A stretch of DNA of 5,011 bases from an uncultured Ardenticatenia bacterium (GTDB taxonomy: Bacteria > Chloroflexota > Anaerolineae > Promineifilales > Promineifilaceae). Every line of letters starts with the position of its first letter. Within the stretch, counting starts at the first letter, position 1. Shown here one piece after another: positions 1-4,875 of the stretch. The position numbers and the translations under genes are program-made. Where the stretch lies: NCBI GenBank assembly GCA_937858165.1, contig CALLZA010000370.1:1-5011 (forward strand). The letters run 5' to 3'. Under the pieces are notes generated by a model that saw only the letters and a list, made by a program, of their open reading frames with translations, did no database searches and had not been told where the DNA came from.

Positions 1-60
1 TTTCTTGTCTGATGCTGTCTCAGTTATTTGTAGGTTGTAGTTGTGTTTTTTTTTTTTTTT
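1..60. other. Sequencing run-off noise ending in poly-T
   Basis: These bases lie outside the library adapter and are not genomic. They consist of T/G-rich low-complexity sequence followed by a run of 15 T at 46-60. This is what an Illumina read shows, in reverse complement, when it runs past the end of the molecule: a homopolymer run and then random base calls. The first C expected in the P7 primer would sit at 60 and is read as T. No gene or regulatory signal should be annotated here. Confidence 0.93.
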
Positions 61-125
61 AAGCAGAAGACGGCATACGAGATCTAGTACGGTCTCGTGG
101 GCTCGGAGATGTGTATAAGAGACAG
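61..125 (+). other. Illumina Nextera P7 / i7 index / Read 2 adapter
   Basis: 61-83 matches the P7 flow-cell primer without its first base. 84-91 (CTAGTACG) is an 8-base i7 index, the adapter-strand form of the Nextera N702 index as I recall it. 92-106 is the Nextera Read 2 linker. 107-125 is the 19-bp Tn5 mosaic end used in tagmentation. Genomic sequence begins at 126. The mosaic end is repeated in inverted orientation at 4806-4824, so the two ends bracket the insert as in a tagmented library molecule. This is residual adapter, not a natural transposon end. Confidence 0.98.
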
Positions 126-201
126 GCTGTAGTCGGTCTTGCACCGCATCGGGCAGCTCGAACTGGGCGACCTCTTCGGGGATTTCAATCGTCGTCAACA
201 T
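126..201 (-). CDS. Unknown small protein, N-terminal 25 codons only
   Basis: An ATG at 201-199 opens a frame that stays open to the adapter junction at 126. It encodes a short acidic N-terminus beginning MLTTIEIPEEV and ending at VQDRLQ. The start is well supported: a GAGG Shine-Dalgarno core at 212-209 lies 7 nt upstream, and a near-consensus promoter lies just before that. The C-terminus is lost because the contig ends in Nextera adapter. The fragment shows no membrane segment or catalytic motif. The style (a short beta start, then an acidic LPDAVQDRL helix) reminds me of small uncharacterised proteins of Chloroflexota and cyanobacteria, some of them antitoxin-like. That is a weak impression and the function is unknown. 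The gene follows the clpC terminator and has its own promoter, so it is probably a separate transcription unit. Confidence 0.72.
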
Positions 202-208
202 TTGTTGG

Positions 209-212
209 CCTC
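209..212 (-). promoter_or_regulatory. Ribosome binding site of the partial small gene
   Basis: On the minus strand AAAAGAGG occupies 216-209. Its GAGG core ends 7 nt before the ATG at 201-199, which is good spacing and decides the start of the truncated small gene. Confidence 0.7.
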
Positions 213-220
213 TTTTCTGT

Positions 221-249
221 ATTGTAAGCGGTCGCTTTGGCGGGGTCAA
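221..249 (-). promoter_or_regulatory. Sigma-70-type promoter of the partial small gene
   Basis: On the minus strand, TTGACC (249-244) is followed after exactly 17 bp by TACAAT (226-221). This matches the housekeeping -35/-10 consensus at five of six positions in each box. The predicted transcription start is near 214, giving a leader of only about a dozen bases that still contains the GAGG ribosome binding site. The promoter lies downstream of the clpC terminator, so it drives the small gene independently. Confidence 0.78.
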
Positions 250-271
250 TTGCTCACTCGGAGTCGCTTAC
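226..271. promoter_or_regulatory. Operator-like inverted and direct repeats over the promoter
   Basis: AAGCG-GT-CGCTT at 226-237 is a dyad lying mainly in the spacer between the -10 and -35 boxes. The 7-mer GTCGCTT at 231-237 recurs at 263-269, 32 bp away (about three helical turns), just upstream of the -35 box. GTAAGCG (224-230) also pairs with CGCTTAC (265-271), so the repeats flank the promoter symmetrically. Such an arrangement could bind a repressor, possibly the gene product itself. The repeats are seen directly; the operator role is inference. Confidence 0.4.
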
Positions 272-342
272 GATAGCAGGTCACGGAAGGCGCGTCAGAC
301 GCGGACGGCTAGTTGGCAGTGGCGAAAACACAAGATAACGCA

Positions 343-373
343 AAACGGGGCCGGAAACTTACCCGGCCCCGTT
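343..373 (-). terminator. Intrinsic terminator downstream of clpC
   Basis: A perfect 11-bp GC-rich stem pairs AACGGGGCCGG (344-354) with its complement at 363-373 around an 8-nt loop. On the minus strand the 3' arm runs into TTTT followed by GCGTTATCTTG, a short U-tract typical of factor-independent termination. On the plus strand the hairpin is followed by TTCACTCG, so the signal acts mainly in the clpC direction. It separates clpC from the promoter of the next gene. Confidence 0.7.
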
Positions 374-390
374 CACTCGCGTCTATCCAT

Positions 391-424
391 AGACCGGACA
401 GGTCTTCTGAGACCTGTCCGGTCT
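391..424. repeat. Perfect 15-bp hairpin just after the clpC stop
   Basis: AGACCGGACAGGTCT (391-405) is the exact reverse complement of 410-424, with a 4-nt loop at 406-409. It begins 7 nt beyond the clpC stop codon. No T-tract follows it on the minus strand, so alone it is not a classic terminator. It could stabilise the 3' end of the mRNA or add to the terminator at 343-373. Each arm is itself a dyad (AGACC-N5-GGTCT), so the element contains two 15-bp palindromes spaced 19 bp centre to centre. Confidence 0.75.
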
Positions 425-431
425 GCGTAAT

Positions 432-2951
432 CTAAATCGCCGGCAGCGCCGCCTCCGGCTCCTCTTCCGGCGTCGCGTGCCGCAGCACGATCTCGTCCTC
501 GGCCATGTCGATGACCACCGTCTCGCCCTCTTTGAACTCCCCGGCCAGCACGGCATCGGACAGCTTGTCCTCCACCGTCTGCTGGATGAGCCGCCGCAGG
601 GGGCGCGCGCCGTATTCGGCGTCGTAGCCGTGCTTGGCCAGCCAATCCTTGGCCGCGTCCGTCGCCTCCAGCATCAGGAAGCGCTCGTCCATCCGCTCGT
701 TCACGTCGGCGATCTGGATGTCGACGATCTGGCGAATGTCCTCCATCTGCAACTGACGGAAGACGATGACGCTGTCCAGCCGGTTCAGGAACTCCGGCCG
801 GAAGTGGCGCTTGAGCTGCTCCATCAGCTTCTTCTGCATGTCACGGTAGTTCTCTTCCACGAGACTGGCCGCGTCCTGCTTGAAGTTGAAGCCCAGCCCG
901 CCGCCCTTCTTGATCATGTCCGCGCCGACGTTGGACGTCAGGATGATGATGGCGTTGCGGAAGTTGACCTTCTGCCCCTTGGCATCGGAGAGGTGACCCT
1001 CTTCCATGATCTGGAGCAGCAGGTTGAACGTCTCCGGGTGGGCCTTCTCGATCTCGTCGAAGACGACGATGGAGTAGGGCCGGCGGCGCACCGCTTCGGT
1101 CAACTGGCCGGCGTCTTCATAGCCGACGTAACCGGGCGGCGAACCGACGAGGCGGGCGACGTTGTGGCGCTCCATGAACTCCGACATGTCGAGTTGCACC
1201 AGGGCGTCCTCGCTGCCGAACAGGAAGGTCGCCAGGGCCTTGGTCAGCTCCGTCTTGCCCACGCCCGTCGGGCCGAGGAACATGAACGAGCCGATCGGCC
1301 GCCGCGGGTCCTTCAACCCGGCCCGCGCCCGGCGCACCGCCTTGGCGATGGCGTTGATGGCGTCCTTCTGGCCGACGATGGCCTTCTGGAGCTCCTCTTC
1401 CATGCGCAGCAGGCGGGCGCTCTCCTCTTCGGTGAGCTGGTAAACCGGGATGCCCGTCCACATGGACAGCACCTCGGCCACGTCCTCGGCCGTCAGCATC
1501 GCCTCGCCGAAGTCGGTCTGCCCGGCGCGCAGGTCGTCGAGCTGGTGTTGAATCTCCTCTTCCTGCTCGCGGATGCGCCCGGCGTCGTCATAGCGCCCGG
1601 CCTCCACGGCCTCGTTGCGCTGCACGCGCAGGTCGCGCAGGGAGTCATACGCCTCGCGAATGTCGGTCGGCTGCTGCACGCGGTACATGCGCACCCGCGA
1701 CGCGCCCTCGTCGATGAGGTCGATGGCCTTGTCGGGCAGGTAGCGCTCGGTGACGTAGCGGGTGGACAGGAAGACGGCCGCCTCGATGGCTTCGTCGGAG
1801 ATGAGCAGGTTGTGATGCTGCTCATAAGCGCCCTTGATCCCCTTGAGGATCTGGACGGTCTCGTCGGCCGACGGTTCATCGACGCGCACCTGCTGGAAGC
1901 GGCGCTCCAGGGCGGCGTCGCTCTCAATGTACTTGCGGTACTCGTCCAGCGTCGTCGCGCCGATGCACTGCAATTCGCCGCGGGCCAGCGACGGCTTGAG
2001 GATGTTGGCCGCGTCGACCGAGCTGCCGGCCGAGCCCGCGCCGACGAGCATGTGGACCTCGTCGATGAACAGGATGGCGTCGCTCGACTTCAGCTCTTCG
2101 ATGACGCGCTTCAGGCGTTCTTCGAATTGGCCGCGGTACATCGTCCCGGCGACCAGGCTGCCCACGTCCAGTTGCAGGACGCGCTTGTTGTGCAGCGATT
2201 CGGGAACCTGGCCGTCGACGATGCGCTGGGCCAGCCCTTCGACGATGGCCGTCTTGCCCACACCGGGCTGGCCGATGAGGGCCGGGTTGTTCTTGGTGCG
2301 CCGGGCCAATATCTGGATGACGCGCTCGATCTCCGTCTCGCGGCCGATGACCGGGTCCAGCGCGTACTCCTGCGCCAGAGCGGTCAGGTCGGTCGCCAGT
2401 TGGTCGACCAGAGGCGTCTTGCTCTTCTCTTTCTTCTGTTGTTGCGCCGGCCGGCGTTGGGGCGGCTGCTGGGTCGAACCGGATTCGGCGGCCGAGACCG
2501 GGCTTTCCTTCAACATCCGCCGCGTCTGGCGACGGATCTGTTCGGCGCTGATGCCGAACTTGCGCAGCACGTCGATGGCCAACCCCTCGTTCTGGCGGGC
2601 CAGGCCGAGGAGCAGGTGTTCGGTGCTGATGTAGTGTTGACCCATGCGCCGCGCTTCCTCGACGGCGTACTCCAGGATGCGCTTGGTGCTGGGCGAAAGC
2701 TCCGTCTTGGTAAAGGGGGTGCGTGTCCCCTGGCCGCCGGAAAGCCGCTCGACCATGGCCTGAACCCGCGTTACTTCCAGCCCGAGTTCGCGCAGAACCC
2801 GGCCGGCCACGCCACCCTCTTCCAGCAGCAGCCCGATGAGCACGTGCTCACTGCCGATGTAGCTGTGGTTGAGGCGTTCCGCCTCTTCCTGGGCCAGGCT
2901 CAATACGCGGCGCGCGCGCTGAGTGAATCGTTCCCAATTCTTAGAGTTCAC
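432..2951 (-). CDS. clpC: ClpC, Hsp100 AAA+ unfoldase of the Clp protease
   Basis: This 839-residue protein is the ATP-driven hexameric unfoldase that delivers substrates to ClpP in the cytoplasm. Domains in order: two N-terminal Clp repeats (about 5-150); a Q/K-rich linker (about 150-178); AAA+ D1 with Walker A GQPGVGKT (227-234), pore loop MYRG (271-274), Walker B ending DE (297-298) and an arginine pair at 350-351; a short middle segment with a UVR-like motif (about 436-475); AAA+ D2 with Walker A GPTGVGKT (560-567), pore loop GYVG (607-610), Walker B DE (632-633), sensor 1 N674, arginine finger R724 and sensor 2 GAR (781-783). LGF at 686-688 fits the ClpP-docking tripeptide, and the short UVR-type middle argues for ClpC over ClpB. 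Length is normal and all catalytic residues are present, so it should be active. The start is GTG with a good ribosome binding site. It lies 92 bp after rpsA, probably co-transcribed. No CIRCE or CtsR-like site was found upstream. Confidence 0.96.
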   Translation of the reverse strand: MNSKNWERFTQRARRVLSLAQEEAERLNHSYIGSEHVLIGLLLEEGGVAGRVLRELGLEVTRVQAMVERLSGGQGTRTPFTKTELSPSTKRILEYAVEEARRMGQHYISTEHLLLGLARQNEGLAIDVLRKFGISAEQIRRQTRRMLKESPVSAAESGSTQQPPQRRPAQQQKKEKSKTPLVDQLATDLTALAQEYALDPVIGRETEIERVIQILARRTKNNPALIGQPGVGKTAIVEGLAQRIVDGQVPESLHNKRVLQLDVGSLVAGTMYRGQFEERLKRVIEELKSSDAILFIDEVHMLVGAGSAGSSVDAANILKPSLARGELQCIGATTLDEYRKYIESDAALERRFQQVRVDEPSADETVQILKGIKGAYEQHHNLLISDEAIEAAVFLSTRYVTERYLPDKAIDLIDEGASRVRMYRVQQPTDIREAYDSLRDLRVQRNEAVEAGRYDDAGRIREQEEEIQHQLDDLRAGQTDFGEAMLTAEDVAEVLSMWTGIPVYQLTEEESARLLRMEEELQKAIVGQKDAINAIAKAVRRARAGLKDPRRPIGSFMFLGPTGVGKTELTKALATFLFGSEDALVQLDMSEFMERHNVARLVGSPPGYVGYEDAGQLTEAVRRRPYSIVVFDEIEKAHPETFNLLLQIMEEGHLSDAKGQKVNFRNAIIILTSNVGADMIKKGGGLGFNFKQDAASLVEENYRDMQKKLMEQLKRHFRPEFLNRLDSVIVFRQLQMEDIRQIVDIQIADVNERMDERFLMLEATDAAKDWLAKHGYDAEYGARPLRRLIQQTVEDKLSDAVLAGEFKEGETVVIDMAEDEIVLRHATPEEEPEAALPAI

Positions 2952-2957
2952 GGCTTT

Positions 2958-2964
2958 CCACCTC
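2958..2964 (-). promoter_or_regulatory. Ribosome binding site deciding the clpC GTG start
   Basis: On the minus strand GAGGTGG (2964-2958) lies 6 nt before the GTG at 2951-2949. It supports this non-ATG start. The encoded N-terminus, with [19 protein letters not shown] early in the chain, aligns well with the usual start of ClpC proteins. Confidence 0.75.
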
Positions 2965-3010
2965 AGAGAAACTCGTTACGGTTTACGGGTAGTCGCCTGC
3001 CGACAGAATC

Positions 3011-3031
3011 GGCGCCGGCGAAGCCGGCGCC
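3011..3031 (-). other. GC hairpin between rpsA and clpC
   Basis: GGCGCCGGC (3011-3019) is the exact complement of 3023-3031, leaving a 3-nt loop. This 9-bp all-GC stem starts 12 nt after the rpsA stop codon. The minus strand downstream reads GATTCTGTCGG, with no U-tract, so it is unlikely to be a full terminator. It may act as a partial terminator, a pause site or a 3' stabiliser setting the rpsA to clpC mRNA ratio. I see no convincing -35/-10 pair between it and clpC, so read-through from rpsA is the likely source of clpC mRNA. Confidence 0.55.
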
Positions 3032-3043
3032 ATTAGGTGCCGG

Positions 3044-4195
3044 TTACATCGGGTTCATCAACGCCAGGTCTTCTTCAATGTACTTGTCCGACGCGACCTG
3101 ACGAAGGCTCAGGCCGACCTGTCGCTGCTTGGAGTCGAGACGGATGACACGCACCGTAACCCGGTCGCCCGGCTTCACGACGTCGCGCGCCTGTTCGACG
3201 CGGTCTTCCGCCAACTCCGAAATGTGAATCAGTCCTTCCAACTGGTAGTCGTCGTCCACGCGAGCGAAAGCGCCGAACTTGGTCAGGCGAGTGATCTCGG
3301 CTTCGACCAGTTGACCCACGCGGTACAACTCCTCGATACGCGTCCACGGATCCGCCTCCAGCCGTTTCATGCTGAGGGCCACCCGCTGCCGCTCCTGATC
3401 GACGCTGAGCACTTGCACCTTGACCCGGTCGCCCTTTTGCAGCAGGTCGGCCGGCTTCTGGGTGCGCTTCCAGCTCATCTCCGAGAGGTGTACCAGCCCT
3501 TCGACGCCGCCGATGTCGACGAACGCGCCAAAGTCGGCCAGGTTGACAACGACGCCGTCGCACACCGTCCCCTCAGTCAGCGAGCCGAACAGCTCGGTCT
3601 TGCGCGCCTGGCGGATTTCGCGCGAGGCGGCCTGCTCGGAGAGGATGAGGCGATTGCGCGGCCGATCGACTTCGATGACCTTAGCCAGCATCGGCTGGCC
3701 GACGAGGGCCTGGTAGGAGCGCTGCTTGTTGTCGCTGTCGATGTACTGCAAGCGGTCGCGACGCAACTGGCTGTTGGGCACGAAGCCGCGCAGTTGGCCG
3801 ACGCTGACCAGCACGCCCCCCTTGTTGAAGCCGACAATCTCCGTCTCCATCGCCTCTTGCGATTCGAAGAGGTCGTTGGCCACTTGCCAATCGCGCTCCT
3901 CGGCCGCGCGGCGGAACGACAGGATGATGTTGCCGTTCTGATCTTCAGCATTGGCAATGAAGACGAGGATCTCCTCGCCTTCTTGCAACTGGGCTTTCGT
4001 TGCTGAGTCGTATGTCGCGGTCTCTTGCGAGGGGATGACTCCCTCTGACTTGGCCCCAATATCGACCAGGATTTCGTTGCTACGGAAGGCTACAATGCGG
4101 CCGGGGCGAATTTCGCCGGCGCTGGGTAGATACACATCCCCAGTGAGGTAGAAGCTCATGGGATGTTCGCCGTCACCAAACTCGGAGTCAATCAT
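3044..4195 (-). CDS. rpsA: Ribosomal protein S1, four S1 domains
   Basis: The 383-residue protein consists of four S1 RNA-binding OB folds at about 27-95, 112-187, 205-277 and 293-366. Domains 3 and 4 are the most canonical, each with FGAF (222-225, 308-311) followed by EGL(V/I)H(L/I)SE. Domains 1 and 2 are more divergent, as in other S1 proteins where the first domains contact the ribosome. It should bind mRNA on the 30S subunit and help initiation. The E. coli protein has six domains and about 557 residues; shorter four-domain forms are usual in many other phyla. The ATG at 4195-4193 is used here. An AGGTGGG lies 12 nt upstream, which is long spacing. An internal ATG at 4159-4157 (residue 13) is an alternative but has no better ribosome site. 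The stop is TAA. It shares a divergent promoter region with the gene at 4306. General S1-domain RNA-binding protein is the cautious reading. Confidence 0.9.
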   Translation of the reverse strand: MIDSEFGDGEHPMSFYLTGDVYLPSAGEIRPGRIVAFRSNEILVDIGAKSEGVIPSQETATYDSATKAQLQEGEEILVFIANAEDQNGNIILSFRRAAEERDWQVANDLFESQEAMETEIVGFNKGGVLVSVGQLRGFVPNSQLRRDRLQYIDSDNKQRSYQALVGQPMLAKVIEVDRPRNRLILSEQAASREIRQARKTELFGSLTEGTVCDGVVVNLADFGAFVDIGGVEGLVHLSEMSWKRTQKPADLLQKGDRVKVQVLSVDQERQRVALSMKRLEADPWTRIEELYRVGQLVEAEITRLTKFGAFARVDDDYQLEGLIHISELAEDRVEQARDVVKPGDRVTVRVIRLDSKQRQVGLSLRQVASDKYIEEDLALMNPM

Positions 4196-4239
4196 GTTGC
4201 TAAGATTCCCACCTGCGCCAGGTTTGCCCCAGCGCCCAT
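4192..4239 (-). CDS. Possible 15-codon leader ORF of rpsA
   Basis: An ATG at 4239-4237 opens a 15-codon frame beginning MGAGANLAQV. Its TGA stop (4194-4192) overlaps the rpsA ATG as ATGA, the classic geometry of translational coupling. The predicted transcription start is near 4242, so this frame would begin about 3 nt into the mRNA and have no ribosome binding site. The overlap could explain how rpsA initiates despite its distant AGGTGGG, which lies inside this frame. The frame is short enough to occur by chance, so translation is a hypothesis. Confidence 0.25.
   Translation of the reverse strand: MGAGANLAQVGILAT
4215..4235 (-). promoter_or_regulatory. Hairpin in the rpsA 5' leader
   Basis: On the minus strand GCGCTGGG (4235-4228) can pair with CCTGGCGC (4222-4215), an 8-bp stem with two G-U pairs and the loop GCAAA. 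It ends directly against the AGGTGGG at 4214-4208. S1 of E. coli represses its own mRNA through a structured leader; whether this hairpin serves such feedback here is inference. It occupies much of the roughly 46-nt predicted leader. Confidence 0.4.
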
Positions 4240-4248
4240 TTTCAGGCG

Positions 4249-4276
4249 ATTATACGCGCTTTGGGCCGCTTGGCAA
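4249..4276 (-). promoter_or_regulatory. Promoter of rpsA (and probably clpC)
   Basis: The minus strand carries a perfect -10 box TATAAT (4254-4249), preceded 16 bp upstream by TTGCCA (4276-4271), which matches five of six positions of the -35 consensus. Transcription should begin near 4242 and give a leader of about 46 nt before the rpsA ATG. As the only clear promoter upstream of both genes, it probably drives rpsA-clpC. Confidence 0.75.
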
Positions 4277-4298
4277 TACCACTAATGTACTGTATACG
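4270..4298 (+). promoter_or_regulatory. Candidate promoter of the GT39-like gene
   Basis: On the plus strand TTGGCA (4270-4275) is followed after 17 bp by TATACG (4293-4298), matching five and four of six consensus positions. Transcription would begin near 4305, almost at the ATG at 4306, giving a leaderless or nearly leaderless mRNA. Its -35 box shares five bases with the -35 box of the rpsA promoter on the other strand. It is weaker than the rpsA promoter. Confidence 0.45.
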
Positions 4299-4305
4299 TT
4301 GAGGA

Positions 4306-4805
4306 ATGGCCGGACGTTTTCGATATTTCTCTGCGTCTCAGCGGGCGGCCGCGCGTCGCTGGCTCGTCCGGCTCTTCCCCGTCTTGCTGTTCCTGCTGGC
4401 TCTGGGGCCGCGGCTGGTGGCTGTCGGCCGCTACGTCACGCCCGACGAGCTGGTGTGGGTCTATCGCGCCCTCCAGTTTCGCGAGGCGCTGCTCGACGGA
4501 CGCTGGGCCGGCACGCTGGTGGCCGGCCATCCCGGCGTGACGACGACGTGGCTGGGCGCGCTCAGCATGAGTGTCCAGCTCTGGGTCAGCGCCGACGCCC
4601 GGGTTGCCTACGACTGGCTGACGAAGGTGGCCGCGCTGACACCCGACAACGTCGAGGCGTTTCGGCGGCTGGCGGTCTTGCTGACCGGCGGGCGGCTGGC
4701 CGTGGCGGTGGTCAATAGCCTGGGCGTTGTGGGCGTCTATTGGCTGGCGCGGCGTTTATGGGCGGGGGAACAGCGGGGCAGGGGAGCGGGGGAGAAAGCG
4801 CCAGC
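4306..4805 (+). CDS. GT39/PMT-like membrane glycosyltransferase, 5' part
   Basis: Only the first 166 complete codons are genomic; the frame then runs into Nextera adapter. A basic N-terminus leads to a hydrophobic helix (about 21-41), then GRYVTPDELVWVYRA (41-55), then GHPGVTT (74-80), and further hydrophobic stretches at about 82-95 and 122-149. An acidic DE pair (47-48) in the first periplasmic loop, followed by a GHPG(V)TT stretch, is typical of lipid-linked-sugar glycosyltransferases of the GT39/ArnT-PMT type, which glycosylate on the outer face of the membrane. The substrate cannot be told. The start is forced: an in-frame TGA lies at 4300-4302, and GAGG at 4301-4304 is only 1 nt from the ATG, so initiation may be leaderless. 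A hydrophilic G-rich stretch follows the last helix. Apparent residues after 166 (reading CLLYTSDAADE) are adapter. Confidence 0.72.
4760..4794 (+). repeat. G-run tract, candidate G-quadruplex
   Basis: G-runs at 4764-4768, 4775-4778, 4781-4784 and 4788-4792 are separated by 6, 2 and 3 bases, which satisfies the pattern for a four-tetrad quadruplex on the plus strand. In the reading frame it encodes a hydrophilic Gly/Arg/Glu segment (about 153-163) after a membrane helix. The composition differs from the rest of the gene and resembles dispersed GGGGAGC-type repeats. It sits 11 bases from the end of the genomic insert. Confidence 0.55.
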
Positions 4806-4875
4806 CTGTCTCTTATACACATCTGACGCGGCCGACGAGCGATCTAGTGTAGATCTCGGTGGTCGCCGTGTCATT
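4806..4875 (+). other. Nextera Read 1 adapter / i5 index / P5
   Basis: 4806-4824 is the Tn5 mosaic end in reverse complement. 4825-4838 is the Read 1 linker with one mismatch (G at 4830 where T is expected). 4839-4846 (GCGATCTA) is an i5 index whose complement, TAGATCGC, is Nextera N501 as I recall it. 4847-4875 is the complement of P5 with one mismatch (G at 4870 where A is expected). Translating this segment yields the familiar contaminant peptides CLLYTSDAADE on the plus strand and SAASDVYKRQ on the minus strand. Neither is biological. Confidence 0.98.

Noticed and set aside
2952..3043. A heat-shock operator (CIRCE or CtsR-type) upstream of clpC
   Set aside because: No TTAGCACTC/GAGTGCTAA dyad or tandem GGTCAAA-like heptads are visible. 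The only structure is the GC hairpin at 3011-3031.
477..3101. An 874-codon open frame on the plus strand covering all of clpC
   Set aside because: It is fully antisense to a clearly conserved ClpC, rich in Leu/Val/Asp/His as expected for the complement of GC-rich codons, has no recognisable domain, and lacks its own ribosome site. It is a shadow frame.
3224..4006. A 260-codon plus-strand open frame antisense to rpsA
   Set aside because: It has the same shadow character, no ribosome site and no family resemblance, while the opposite strand encodes clear S1 domains.
4158..4718. A 186-codon plus-strand frame starting inside rpsA and overlapping the glycosyltransferase
   Set aside because: Its second half is an Arg/Ala/Gly-rich out-of-frame reading of the membrane protein gene. 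The frame from 4306 has hydrophobic helices and the TPDE motif, so it is the real one.
107..4824. Inverted 19-bp Tn5 mosaic ends suggesting a transposon carrying rpsA and clpC
   Set aside because: The ends are joined to Illumina linkers, indices and P5/P7, and no transposase is present. They come from tagmentation during library preparation.
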